Assembly (NCBI GenBank): GCA_902728285.1
Contig: CACVBU010000072.1
Location: 124,001-188,000 of the forward strand
Origin: Clytia hemisphaerica
Lineage: Eukaryota > Cnidaria > Hydrozoa > Leptothecata > Clytiidae
Reading direction: 5' to 3'
DNA: 64,000 nucleotides
Part shown: positions 1 to 11,014 of the stretch, in pieces
How positions within the stretch are numbered: the stretch's first letter is position 1
Layout of the letters: each line of letters begins with the position of its first letter
Notes under the pieces: model-generated
Told to the model about the DNA's origin: nothing
The model's input: the letters and a program-made list of their open reading frames with translations, nothing else
Database searches by the model: none
Program-made: the position numbers and the translations under genes

Positions 1-254
1 GAGAGTTGATTTATGGAAATACCAGGAACACAGGAAATGCTGGAAACACACCACCTCGAGAGGTAAGGTGTTTCTGGTAAAATGTTTTTGCCAAAAACAC
101 CCAGAAAACCATGAAAGGTTCAGAAAAGGTGTTTCAGGTAAAAGTGTTTTCAGTGTTTTCGGGACTTTTTTGACATGAAAGGTTCAGGCTCTTATAATAA
201 CATTACCCCCGTATTTTGCCAGTTCGGTATAAAATGTTATGAATTGCGTGATTT

Positions 255-345
255 TGCTGTGCGGCGGCGATGGCTCAATGGATGGAGAGAATAGCTTCCG
301 AATCTGAAGGTCTTTCTTTGGTGGTGGTTCGAATCCCACTCGGTA
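255..345 (+). repeat. tRNA-derived SINE-like fragment
   Basis: The segment carries an A-box-like stretch (TGGCTCAATGGATGG) and a perfect B box (GGTTCGAATCC) at tRNA spacing, with a small stem where the anticodon arm should be. The loop lacks the invariant T33, and the T stem does not pair fully. It is therefore unlikely to be a working tRNA and fits a tRNA-derived SINE head or tRNA pseudogene. No flanking duplication or poly-A tail was found. Confidence 0.4.
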
Positions 346-659
346 CGAAAATTAGACTGGTCGAAATTGATGGACAAATGATTGTATGAAAACTCAGTCA
401 GAAATAATGAGAAATTAAGTCTCAGAAACTCAGAAACTCAGACAGTCAGAAAAGAGAAAGACGGGATCAGAGATAAGGATCACATTTCGGAGGTTTGTAT
501 CTTACGTTTTCCCATGCATCATGGCCATGGGGGATGGATGGGGGCCAGCCTGGAATTAGTGCAGGGAGGCCAGGTCAAAATTTCAAACTCATCAAATCAC
601 TTTGAAAATAGGCCCATCTGAAATAGGGTAAAAATTGCGAAAAAATAAGGGGTCACTTT

Positions 660-830
660 ATATACCAGGACCCTCCCGGCGCTCCGAAAACCTCCGGTGC
701 AAAAAGTGCCGTTTTTTTCGTGCACCGGAACACCGGAACGTTCCGGTGCACTTCCGGTGCTTCCGGTACAAGATTTTTCCAAATCGAGCTGCACCGGAAC
801 GTTCTGTTGCTTCCGGTGCATGATTTCCGT
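660..830. repeat. Cluster of CACCGGAA / TTCCGGTG motifs
   Basis: About nine copies of an 8-9 bp motif (CACCGGAAC or its complement GTTCCGGTG) lie in both orientations within 170 bp, including the palindrome CCGGAACGTTCCGG. The cluster is much more GC-rich than its surroundings. I cannot find clean outer termini. It resembles the internal arrays of other elements in this window. Confidence 0.55.
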
Positions 831-1065
831 GATATAAAATGCGATAGCGTTCCCTGCGCTAATCATGTAAAAAGTAACTACGGGACGCGCGAATTATCCA
901 AATTCTAAAACCAAAATAAACATGTTTTAGCAGATTTTTTTAGAAGAGAAATCAGATTCTTGGTGATAAATGTGATAAATTGGATAAATTAAATGACAGT
1001 CACAGAAATCCTGGCAATATAATGTCAATTGTAATTTTTCTTAGTCTCGGAAATAACTTTGTTTT

Positions 1066-1280
1066 TCCAGTGGAGGTTGGAAATACTGATGAAAATCCAA
1101 GTACTTTCACTAAATTGTCAGAAATTCCACTCTTTTGTGCCTTTTTTAATTCTTTAATTTTTGGAATTCATACATTTTTTTCTCTCGCCTTGGATATTTT
1201 GAATTCTGGTGAAAACTTTTGCCCTCAGAAATCCGGTGTTGTCCATTCTCTTGTTACAGACAAATTTTGGAATGGCTCAA
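1066..1280 (+). repeat. Dispersed repeat, copy 1
   Basis: This stretch aligns by eye with 51868-52085 in the same orientation. They share blocks such as GGTGAAAACTTTTGCCCTC, AATTCCACTCTTTT and ACAGACAAATT, with frequent substitutions and small indels between. The two copies are diverged and old. No terminal repeats are evident, so the class is unknown. Confidence 0.6.
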
Positions 1281-1577
1281 TGTTGCTGCTTTGATTGGTC
1301 GACCAATGTCAGGCATTTAGTAACTATGAAAATTGAAGTAAGTTACCTTGTTGTTGGTAACCATAAAAACAATATCTCCAACAAAACAATAAACAATATT
1401 TCTCCAATAAAACAATTAAACAATTATTAACTCCACAACACGAGTAACGTTTAACCACTAAACAATATAACACGACTTCAATATAAATAACTTCAACAAT
1501 GAAACCATACAGTAAAACAAACAATGTACAATTTCACTTGTTTATTTCCAAGCTCCTCCACAGCGATTATTTAGTTA

Positions 1578-2010
1578 CTTTAGGAGTACAAACTTTCGCG
1601 AGCAGAAACTTTCGCGAGGACAAAAAATCGCGAAATTCACTACATTTACTTTTCGCGAATTTAACGGAAAAATATTTTTCGTGAGCATAAACTTTAGTGA
1701 ATCAAGACGTAAAACTGAGATTTTTCACATGAAAAAGTGGCTTAGAGGGACAAATACTTCTTTGAGTGGCTCGAAACATTTGTCCTTTAACTTATTAGTC
1801 TTTTAGCAGGCCAAAAAGTGCCATAAAAGTTACATTTTTTTCAAAGTTTGAAGTTTTGCAGACTTTCTATTTCGTCAAAAATTTTTCGGAAGCATAAACT
1901 TTCGCGAATGGCCCTTCCTAGAATTTTTAAAGACATGTCCTTTTGCGAAAAGGGCCAAAATTCGCGAAAATCGCGAAAGTTTCGGCTCGTGAAAGTTTGT
2001 ACGCCTAAAG
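1578..2010. mobile_element. Miniature inverted-repeat element with TA duplication
   Basis: The ends are inverted copies: CTTTAGGAGTACAAACTTTC on the left and the complement of a near-match (GTTTGTACGCCTAAAG) on the right, both flanked by TA. The motif TTCGCGAAA or TCGCGA recurs about eight times inside and also lies close to both ends. No coding capacity. A TA duplication fits Tc1/mariner or pogo-type mobilisation. Confidence 0.7.
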
Positions 2011-2336
2011 TAGTTTATTGATAGTCTAAAGGTAAAAGTATCAATCTGCTTTCTTTTCTTCTTTTCTTTAATTTTCCTTGGACCGATAGTAATTCTTGAA
2101 CCATGTCAATTAAATTACATTCATAAAATATCAGGCCACAGTCTCACGGTTTGCTGTTTCCTGAAAGTGAATGTCTCTTCAATCTCGAATGGCTCTTCAT
2201 TGATCTCAAATGTCTATCGTATCAAATGTCTAACACTTATAGCGTGATAACTTTACTTCTACCCGTTGTTTTGTTTTTGTTTTGTTTTTTGTTTTTGTTT
2301 TTGTTTTTTGTTTTAACACGAACAATGGTGCTGTGG

Positions 2337-3641
2337 TTATTGTTCACCATTAATTACGACCGATGTCGAATCCGCTGATTCAAGCACTTCCATTAGGGAA
2401 AAGGGGGATGCGCCTTTCTTTGTCAGAACGTTGGCCAGTTGATGACTTCCGCCAATCCATTGCAGTATGATTTCTTCAGTATTGATCATTTGCCGTAGAG
2501 CATTTATCTCTACACGGAGTCGTCTGTCAGTCACAGCCTTTGTTGAACCGGCACATTCAAAGAGTGATCTGCTATCAGTTAGGCAGACAACTTCTGGTGT
2601 CTTGAACAAGAATTCTTTAATCATTTTTGCAAAGAAAAACGCCGCGTCTGCACCATCTACAGAAGCTAGTGTCTCGGCTGCAAAAGTTGATCGGACTACT
2701 CGACGAACCTTGTTTGAGCTCCAGGAAATCGGTGATGATTTTCCGAGCCATCAGTTAAGAAGACAATGTAGTCAACTTGACTCTGACCACCTTCAATGTT
2801 GTTAAAGCTGACGTCAGTGAATACCTTGATGCTCAAGCTATCCAAATTCAGTTTTGGCACCGTCATGTGACAGGTGTGAGCTTTTACGAACTTTATTGTC
2901 TTGTTAACAAGTTTGATGTCAGATATTGTGGCTGTTCTTGTTCTTGATGACAAATCGCTTACCGTGAAGCTGATTTCTGGTCTTGACTTACATGCCAACC
3001 AATTGAGCTTACCAAGTGTTTGCCTCAATTTAGTCCTTTCAATTTCATTGATTGGATCATCATTTACGCACTTCATTCTCTCTGATTCTAGAGTGATTGG
3101 TTCCAATTCTGTGACGTAATCATTTTGACTGATGGTAATAGTTCCATCCTCGTGTTGGTTGAGATTAATACCAATGTATTTGAAGTGTTGCACGTGTTCG
3201 CTGCTGGTCCTGAAGATACCCTTTAGCTTTGATATAGTATTTGTGAAGGTAGTGCTTCCTGCCCAAATCACATCATCAACAAAGTACACTAATATTCCAA
3301 TTAATGATGTATTAGATGACCAGATGAAAATCCCTTGATCTAAATCGACTGGCTTTCCACCAAGTTTGATAAGCTCACTTCTTAATTTTAAATACCAGCT
3401 ATACGGTTTTGGAAAGTCTTCAAAGGTACTTGGTGTTGGCTTCCTTTGGTGGTTGAACAAACACTTCTCGATCAATTTCCTTCCCTTGAAGGAAGGCAGT
3501 TTTGACATCTAGGGAGTTGAGTGTCCAATTGTTTGATGCAATAATCGTCAATGCTAATCGTAATCCTTCCTTTGAACAGGTAGGACTATTCTGTCTTGAA
3601 GTTTTGTATTTCCTCGAATCCACGGGCCACAAGCCTTGCCT
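2337..3641 (-). pseudogene. Copia reverse transcriptase and RNase H region
   Basis: The minus strand shows the reverse-transcriptase entry motif (SLDVKTAFLQG), the catalytic FVDD box (YFVDDVIWAG), the KLNWLACKSRPEI block, and the RNase H tail with LTDSRSLFE and HQLANVLTK. These blocks lie in the usual copia order over about 430 codons. At least two frameshifts split them, one near 3600 within the conserved stretch before SPTCSKEG and one near 2700. The 5' side is cut at 3641 by the insertion at 3645-4220. It resumes beyond 4220 with lower similarity. No function is expected. Confidence 0.85.
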
Positions 3642-3644
3642 TGA

Positions 3645-4220
3645 GGCAATTACTTTTTTATTTTCTGGTTTACAGACATTATAAGGAAAAGTTTTGGATA
3701 GGAGGATGGAAAAAAAATAAAAATAAAATTGATGTTTTAAATATTTTTCATTTTGTTTTTTAAAATCTGAAATCGGAGGAAATAATAAAATAAAATTTTA
3801 TGAAATTTTCTAAAGTATACATAAAGGACTTTTAATAAAAGCAATTACAAAAAAAAGAAAAAAATCAACTGCGTACACAAAGAGTTATATAATTTAGTTT
3901 GTTTTTTGTGGATAGGGAAATTCCATGGGGAAGTTCCCTGGGGAAGTTCCCTGGCATTAAGGGAAGGTATCTTTACAAAGTATCAAAGTATCTTTACATT
4001 GGCAGAATAGGGCACAGCTGTGTTAGATCCCTCTCTCTTTCTCTTCTTTTCTTTTGTTTTCCTGTTTAAGTAAAGGTTTTTTTTATTTCTTTCTTCTTTT
4101 TTTAAGGTTGGAGGAGAAAAAGTAAATGAAAGTTTTTGAAATCTCTATTTTTTATTTTTTTTATTTTGGCAAAAATAATGTCGGCGGATCCGTAAACCGA
4201 TAAATAAAAAAGTATTTGCC
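3645..4220. mobile_element. Miniature element, GGCAATTAC family, copy A
   Basis: The termini are GGCAATTACTTTTTTATTT on the left and the complement of a near-copy on the right (AAATAAAAAAGTATTTGCC). The 3-bp target duplication is TGA (3642-3644 and 4221-4223). The element interrupts the copia reverse-transcriptase region. Two more copies lie at 61709-62317 (opposite orientation) and 62880-63265. Non-coding. A 3-bp duplication and a GGC start resemble PIF/Harbinger-type miniature elements; that family assignment is inference. Confidence 0.8.
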
Positions 4221-4529
4221 TGACTGGAGGTTGTCCATCAACTAATTTTGGTGTTACCACCCATCTTAGGCTGATGGTTATTCAGTGTATACTGAGTTGT
4301 CAATCCATGATTGCAGCTCCTTTGATCTTGCTTTGAGTATTTCATCATTGTTGGTAATCAGAGTAACTTCTTCGGGACCTTTATCAATTTCAATGTCTTT
4401 GATCTTTGCAAAGTTTATTGATCTCTTCATCCCAGTTTCTGTCTCTACATTAAACCAGCCTTCATGCTTTCCCCCAACTTTTCCTGCCCTTGAAAGGATA
4501 CCGGCCTTTTGCCACTCTCCATCGTTGTC

Positions 4530-6008
4530 TTTATACTTGAGACAAAGTCGGTTTCAGTTTCAGTTGTTCCTTTTGAGGAGGATTGTGTGTCTCAACTGAA
4601 GTGGATTGAGTTTGTAATTGCTGGGTAGGTGTAGTTGGTGGATCATTATTGATGGGTGTTAGAGAATCTTCTACGTCTGATTCTGATTCTTCTGATGATT
4701 GATGGCTCACGTTTGGAATGTTAAATCTTGGGAGTCTTTCTTCAGTGGTACTGGTTGTCTCTGTTTCCGTTTTCTCCTCTGAATGAATAGGTTTGTCGTT
4801 TTCATGTACCAATTTAGCGCAACAAGGATGAACACGAACATAGTAACGTTCCCATGTTTGAATAGAATTTGCTGACCATCCTGACCAAGCACAGTTCCAG
4901 GACCCTTCCATTCCTTACTATCATTTCTCTTGTAGTATACACGATCTCCTGTAAGGTACTTGATTTCTCCTGAAGTCCTAATGTTGTGGGCTAAAGCGCG
5001 ACGTATCCTCTCTGAGTGTTCGCTTGCAATAAAGGCTTCTCTTGCTTTGTGAAGTACTTCAAGGTTTTCTTTCATCATTTGTGTGGCTGGTTTCCCTGAT
5101 AAAGCTGGTGCTTTATCATCCATTAGTGAAGGCAACTGTGGATTCGTTCTAATGGATAATTGGTATGGGGTAAATCCATGTGCGTTATGCAGTGAATTCT
5201 TTGCAATTTACACACCAATAAAGGGCAATTTTAAAGCTGCACTTTGTATAGTTTAGTACTTTATCGAGCATGTTGGAAAGTGTTTGATTATGTCTTTCTA
5301 CAATGCCATTTGACCAGGGAGATTCAGCCGCAGTAGTTTTTATCGTGATTCCAAACTGTTCTGCTAGATTGATTAATTCCTCATTTGCAAACTCACCTCC
5401 ATTGCATTATCCACGAGGAACTTCTCACATGAGCCATAGACCGATATCCACGTTTTTAGTATTGCCTCAATAACTGTGGTTGGATTTTTATCCTTTATAG
5501 TCATTGCAGCTGACAAGCGAGTACACATATCGATAAGATGGAGAATTATTTTCTTATCGTAGAATTTCAAGTCCATGGCAACTGTTTCGAGAAATTTTGA
5601 TGCCATGGCAACAACAGGACGAGGTGGTGATCTTCTGTAGATTTGGCATGTTGTACATTCCTTGTCTACTCTTTTAATTTCTGATATCCACTTCTTGTTG
5701 TTACTCCATGGTGCCCCTGCTTTATTGATAAGAGACAAGATTTGGTTGAGAGATGGGTGAGCAAACTGCCGGTGAAGTTTTTCAGCAATCGAGGACATGT
5801 TTTTGTCCTCTTTCCAAATGAAAACAAAATTACATTCAAAAGGCTTGTCTATTGAAGCAATTATTTGACGTGGTTTGGTCAGAGGAATGGTATCATGTCC
5901 ACTTGAAGTTTTTGCTAGGTGAACAGTTTCCCCCAATGCATTTGCACTGTCATTCTGAAAATCCAGGATCATGTCAGCTCTTTTCATGAATGATTTTGAT
6001 AGTAACAA
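4530..6008 (-). pseudogene. Copia integrase region
   Basis: The zinc-binding part reads HRQFAHPSLNQIL followed by CTTCQIYRRSPPRP, an HHCC-type module. The catalytic core follows with an aspartate in VAMDLKFYDKK and a second in FLVDN. Lower coordinates (4530-5135) hold the integrase tail, with KARE, RRALAHNIRT and GDRVYYKRNDSKEWKGPGTV, the usual chromodomain-like end of copia integrases, then a Ser/Thr-rich linker. The segments lie in different frames, so the gene is broken. The E of the DDE triad falls in a shifted frame near 5300. Confidence 0.8.
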
Positions 6009-6714
6009 CTAAGTCCTTTGGTATGACGTCTGTGTTTATCGTGACCTTTGTGTTGCCAATAATAGCAGGGATTGAGACTCTTCTACAAGCCTGGACTTGT
6101 TCTCCGTCTCGGAAGCGATATAGGCTTTTACTGTGATGATGCTTTACCTCTCTCTTTTTTTCATCAGATAAAGAGTTGACATATTGTTCAAGCCAAACAT
6201 CTCCACAAACCGTCTTGCTGGCACCGCAATCGAGCAAGCCACAATTCCAAGTTTCTGATACTAGATGTTTTTAAACATCAGTTGACCAGTTGACCTGGTT
6301 TGTTGCTTTCATTATGAAGGACGATTTCATGTTGTACCAAGTACGTATCATTTTGTTTCTCTTGGCAGTCTTGTTGCCAATGGTATACGCTTTCACATAT
6401 CACACATCTAGAAACACGGCCATTCTTGTCAAGTGGATTTTTGCCAGGTTTTCTCGAATAATCTGCCTTAGTTCGAACAGCAGGTTTCTCCTGGCGCCAA
6501 TTATTTCCTTTTTTATTGAATTTTGATGAGGAAAATCTTTGGTTGTAATTACGTTTAACATAATACACACCTTCTTCATCTGATGATGTTGGTTGGTAAC
6601 CGTCTGGGTGGGCCTCATTTGTATGAAACGCAGGCTCTGACTTGATTTTTACAGAAGACATACTGCTTTCTAAATCTCCTTCGATAGACTCTTCTGCAAA
6701 AACTTTTATTAGCT
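5974..6714 (-). pseudogene. Copia Gag C-terminal part and protease
   Basis: A zinc knuckle (CVICESVYHWQQDC, spacing CX2CX4HX4C) is followed downstream by an aspartic protease start (LDCGASKTVCG), in which Cys replaces the usual Ser or Thr just after the catalytic Asp. The protease frame overlaps the integrase frame at 5974-6008. The upstream half of Gag is displaced beyond the foldback insertion and continues at 10056. The reading frame is not continuous. Confidence 0.75.
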
Positions 6715-6882
6715 TTTGTCTCCGTTGTTACTAAAAGAGGTAACGAGTGGTAACGAGTGGTAACGAGTGGTAACGATGTGGTAACGAGTGGTAACGAGGT
6801 GGTAACGAGTGGTAACGATGTGGTAACGAGGTAACGAGTGGTAACCAGTTGAAAACGGTGGCCCTTAGTCTCCAAATTTGAA

Positions 6883-7590
6883 TTTCTCGATTCTGGTGGT
6901 TTTGCAACAGATGCTGATGGCTCTTGAGGTTCTGCAGCAGGACCTGGCAGATCTGGTGAATGTGCAGTAGGAATTGGAGATTTAGGCGTATGTTATAGTG
7001 GAGTTGATGGATCTGGTGAATGTGATGGTAAAGTTGGTTGTTTGGGTGAATGAAATGGTGGAATTGATGGTTCTGGTGAATGTGAATCAAAGATTGATGG
7101 TTCTGGAGGTTCTGCATCAGGAGTTGGCGATTCTGGGGAATGTGCATCAGGAGTTGGTAATTCTGGTGAATGTGCAGCAGGAGTTGGTGGTTCTGGTGAA
7201 TGCAATGGTGGAGTTGGTGGTTCTGATGAATCCAATGGTGGAGTTGGTGATTTTGGTGAATGTGCATCAGGAGTCGATGCTTCTGGTGAATGTACAGCAG
7301 GAGTTGGTGGTTCTGGTGAATGGGATAGTGGAGTTGATGATTCTGGTGAATATAATGCTGATGTTGATGGATCTGGTGAATGCAATGGTGGGGATGGTCA
7401 TTCTCGTGAATGCAATGGTGGGGATGGTGGGGACGGTGAATGTGATGGTGGAGTTGATTATTCTGTTGAATGTGCATTAGGAGTTGATGGATCTGGTGAA
7501 TGCAATGGTGGATTTAATGGTTCTGGAAAATGTGATGGTGAAGTTAATGGTTCTGGTAAATGTACATTATTAATTGAAGACTTTGAGCTT
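6883..7590 (-). repeat. 30-bp minisatellite, left arm of foldback element
   Basis: About 23 degenerate 30-bp units, in reverse orientation relative to the large array at 8157. Unit consensus on the minus strand is close to ACCAACTCCTGCTGTACATT plus CACCAGAACC. One minus-strand frame reads as a ten-residue repeat resembling HSPEPPTPAV from 7385 to 6993. Units become more diverged toward the centre of the element. Confidence 0.85.
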
Positions 7591-8156
7591 ACTCTTAGGT
7601 TCCAAATAAACGCCCCCTTGTTAATTTTCCGAAAATTGTCTGACGCTGCATGACCTCTTTGTTATCTTATACGCTTTTGTCCATTTGACCGAGAATCTTT
7701 CCCATCGCCCACTCTAGTGGAAATATTCCTGAAACAAAGTCCCATTTGATTTACGTCATTTGGCAAAATGGTCAAACCATTGAAAAATTGGATGCTGTTT
7801 CAATCCCAATCCCAGTGGTAAAACAAATAAATTCTCAAATAATGACGAAAAAGCAAAAAAAGTTTCTGACCTATCTAGAAAAAAAAACAATTTAACCCAA
7901 CACAGTGGCTTCTAAAGTTTTGTATTTGAATGCACTGTGTTTATTTCTTCCACTGGAGCATAAACTAAGGGGTGTTCTGAGGTGTATAATTGTAAATGTA
8001 ATGTGCAAATCATCGAAGCATCCTTTTTTTTTAACTTGAAGAAAAAATCATTAATTATTTAAAAGAATAGAACGACTTCTTTGAATAACTATATTTGTTT
8101 TCTTCGTATTGGCGTATTTTATGTATAAAATGGATGAATGAATGAAGGAAGGAAAA
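7591..8156. other. Central non-repeat spacer of the foldback element
   Basis: This is the loop between the two inverted minisatellite arms. It is AT-rich, with no conserved coding sequence and no recognisable RNA gene. I see no transposase here, so the element is probably non-autonomous. Confidence 0.5.
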
Positions 8157-9770
8157 AACAATAACTCCTGCTGCACATTCACCATAAATAACCAACTCCT
8201 GCTGTACATTCACCAGAACCACCAACTCCTGCTGCACATTCACCAGAATCACCAACTCCTGCTGTACATTCACCAGAACCACCAACTCCTGCTTTACATT
8301 CACCAGAACCACCAACTCCACCATTGCATTCACCAGAACCACCAACTCCTGCTGCGCATTCACCAGAATCACCAACTCCTGCTGTACATTCACCAGAACC
8401 ACCAACTCCTGCTGTACATTCACCAAAATCACCAACTCCTGCTTTACATTCACCAGAACCACCAACTCCACCATTGCATTCACCAGAACCACCAACTCCT
8501 GCTGTACATTCGCCAGAACCACCAACTCCTGCTGTACATTCACCAAAAACACCAACTCCTGCTGCACATTCACAAGAATCACCAACTCCTGCTGCACATT
8601 CACCAGAATCACCAACTCCTGCTGTACATTCACCAGAACCACCAACTCCTGCTTTACATTCACCAGAACCAACAACTCCACCATTGCATTCACCAGAACC
8701 ACCAACTCCTGCTGTACATTCGCCAGAACCACCAACTCCTGCTGTACATTCACCAAAAACACCAACTCCTGCTGCACATTCACCAGAATCACCAACTCCT
8801 GCTGTACATTCACCAGAATCACCAACTCCTGCTGTACATTCACCAGAAGCATCGACTCCTGATGCACATTCACCAAAATCACCAACTCCACCATTGGATT
8901 CATCAGAACCACCAAATCTTGCTGCACATTCACCAGAACCACCAACTCCACCATTGCATTCACCAGAACCACCAACTCCTGCTGCACATTCACCAGGACC
9001 ACCAACTCCACCATTGCATTCACCAGAACCACCAACTCCTGCTGAACATTCACCAGAATCGCCAACTCCTGCTTTACATTCACCAGAACCACCAACTCCT
9101 GCTGTACATTCACCAGAAGCACCAACTCCTGCTGTACATTCACCAGAACCATCAACTCCTGCTGTACATTCACCAGAACCACCAACTCCACCATTGCCTT
9201 CACCAGAACCACCAAGTCCTGCTGTACATTCACCAGAACCACCAACTCCTGCTGTACATTCACCAGAAGCATCGACTCCTGATGCACATTCACCAAAATC
9301 ACCAACTCCAAAATTGGATTCATCAGAACCACCAACTCCTGCTGCACATTCACCAGAACCACCAACTCCTGCTGTACATTCACCAGAAGCACCAACTCCT
9401 GCTGTACATTCACCAGAAGCACCAACTCCTGCTGTACATTCACCAGAACCACCAACTCCTGATGTATATTCACCAGAACCACCAACTCCTGCTGTACATT
9501 CACCAGAACCACTAACTCCACCAGTGCATTCATCAGAACCACCAACTCCTGCTGCACATTCACCAGAACCACCAACTCCTGCTGCACATTCACCAGAATC
9601 ACCAACTCCTGATGCACATTCCCCAGAACCGCCAACTCCTGATGCAGAACCTCCAGAACCATCAATCTTTGATTCACATTCACCAGAACCATCAATTCCA
9701 CCATTTCATTCACCCAAACAACCAACTTTACCATCACATTCACCAGATCCATCAACTCCACTATAACATA
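8157..9770 (+). repeat. 30-bp minisatellite, right arm, with long open frames
   Basis: About 54 tandem 30-bp units with consensus close to ACCAACTCCTGCTGTACATT plus CACCAGAACC. Because 30 is a multiple of three and the unit lacks stops in several frames, long open frames exist on both strands. The clearest is 8324-9766 on the plus strand, a 480-residue Pro/Ser/Thr-rich protein made of HSPEPPTPAV-like decamers. The reverse strand and a second plus frame are also open. I find no promoter, splice context or flanking domain and treat this as repeat DNA, not a gene. Confidence 0.85.
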
Positions 9771-10055
9771 CGCCTAAATCTCCAATTCCTACTGCATATT
9801 CACCAGATCTGCCAGGTCCTGCTGCAGAACCTCAAGAGCCATCGGCATCTGTTGCAAAACCACCAGAATCGAGAAATTCAAATTTGGAGACTTAGGGCCA
9901 CCGTTTTCAACTGGTTACCACTCGTTACCTCGTTACCACATCGTTACCACTCGTTACCACCTCGTTACCACCTCGTTACCACTCGTTACCACATCGTTAC
10001 CACTCGTTACCACTCGTTACCACTCGTTACCTCTTTTAGTAACAACGTTTGTCTC

Positions 10056-10297
10056 ACATCTTTGTAAACTAAATCCATTAATTTTGCTTTTATGAGTCTT
10101 TCATGAGAATTGTCAAGATTGGCAGCTTTTAGAAGCCGATATGCTAGCAGATCATCTGGATAGTTAATATATCTTATATTATAATATCTTTTGTCAAATT
10201 CTGTTAGAAAATCTCGTATCTTCTTCTCTTTTGTTCGTTTGTAAGTCTCAAATTTCTCAATGGCATCAAACTTTTCTGTCAACTTAAAAGGATACAT
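10056..10297 (-). pseudogene. Copia Gag N-terminal part
   Basis: The minus strand reads KLTEKFDAIEKFETYKR and then a Gag core with FLTEFDKRYYNIRYINYPDD and YRLLKAANLD. This is the UBN2/Gag-type region expected at the start of a copia element, separated from its C-terminal half by the foldback insertion. Upstream, beyond 10300, the frame becomes uncertain. Confidence 0.7.
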
Positions 10298-10299
10298 GA

Positions 10300-11014
10300 A
10301 AGTATCAAACTATGCACATTTCCCTCCACTGATGCAAGTTACCCGATTTCCTGGTAATGGTGGTCTGTCACCACAGTCCTTGGATTTCACTATAGGGCCC
10401 CTCTTTTTTCAAATGCATGCGGTCGGTATATATCTCTGTTTTTATGACTGTGGAGATAACAACACAATTCTGCAAACCGGTTGGATTATTATCTCCATTA
10501 TATTTTGAAATTTTTAAGTTCTCTCATCTGCTCTCATAAAACATTATTTGTAATGCAGATCAATAATTGAACATAATTGGTATCAATTTTATCTTTGTAT
10601 TAAAAGAAAGAACTCAAAAAAGGTGGAAAATTCCTGTGAATAAACTGGAATAAAGCTTCCAAAAATGTTTTTATTCTTTCGGCGCCGGCAAACGCATAGG
10701 TCGGTCTTGGGGCAGTTGGTTTATTAACTCAAATCAAATGACTTTGGAGGTTCGGTGAAATGGTGGCCGAATTTCCATCCCATGTTTTGTCAGATAGTCC
10801 CAAGTTAGAGCAGTTGACGGTATTTTACAGCTTTTCGGCCGACCGGTCTGGACCAGTTGTTTCAGGTACTTGCTTTTGGGGAGTCGTATTTACTTCAACT
10901 AGTAGAGGCTGTTTCTTTTATGAGGATAGATCACAAACCTCAGATAGATTTAAGTAAGGTATTTCAAATTAACTCATTATCTTTTTTGAACTTCATTATA
11001 GTTTACTGTAAAAC
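10300..11014. other. Intergenic stretch upstream of NDUFAF6
   Basis: It begins with the likely leader region of the copia element and ends with the promoter-side DNA of the next gene. A short GC-rich patch lies near 10681 (CGGCGCCGGCAAACGC). I see no TATA box at a convincing distance, no RNA gene and no conserved coding sequence. Confidence 0.4.

Larger units (their letters stand above)
1..1577. other. Gene-free repeat-rich stretch
   Basis: I see no credible exon here. Bases 1-165 hold several copies of a GGTGTTTCNGGTAAAA-like motif and its complement. The rest contains a tRNA-like fragment, a CACCGGAA-motif cluster and one copy of a dispersed repeat, each listed separately. Short open frames look like chance. 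Confidence 0.5.
6723..10047. mobile_element. Foldback-type transposon with minisatellite arms
   Basis: The element is flanked by an exact 8-bp duplication, TTTGTCTC (6715-6722 and 10048-10055), and starts and ends with inverted CGTTGTTACTAAAAGAGG. Next to each end is a short array of roughly 10-12 bp units (GGTAACGAGT and variants), then a unique segment, then 30-bp minisatellite units. The two arms are near-identical for about 480 bp (to about 7200 on the left) and then diverge in unit order. Such structure fits Foldback elements; an 8-bp duplication also fits hAT or Mutator-like mobilisation. It sits in the copia gag gene. Confidence 0.85.
2337..10300 (-). mobile_element. Ty1/copia retrotransposon, decayed, with two nested insertions
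   Basis: Reading on the minus strand from 10.3 kb to 2.3 kb gives the copia order: Gag, zinc knuckle, aspartic protease, integrase, reverse transcriptase, RNase H. Integrase before reverse transcriptase is what separates copia from gypsy elements. The coding line is broken by frameshifts, by a 576-bp miniature element at 3645-4220 and by a 3.3-kb foldback element at 6723-10047. I could not find a pair of long terminal repeats, so the outer limits are only those of recognisable coding sequence. The copy cannot move by itself. Confidence 0.85.

Noticed and set aside
2151..2378. Small hydrophobic membrane protein gene on the plus strand
   Set aside because: The hydrophobic stretch comes from a TTTTG-type simple repeat, and its end overlaps the copia RNase H region on the other strand.
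8324..9766. 480-codon Pro/Ser/Thr-rich protein gene
   Set aside because: The frame is one of several open at once because the DNA is a 30-bp tandem array, and it lies inside a foldback transposon with a mirror copy. No promoter or other domain supports a gene.
6723..10047. CRISPR-like array because of the regular repeats
   Set aside because: Units are contiguous 30-bp tandem copies without unique spacers, and the surrounding DNA is eukaryotic.
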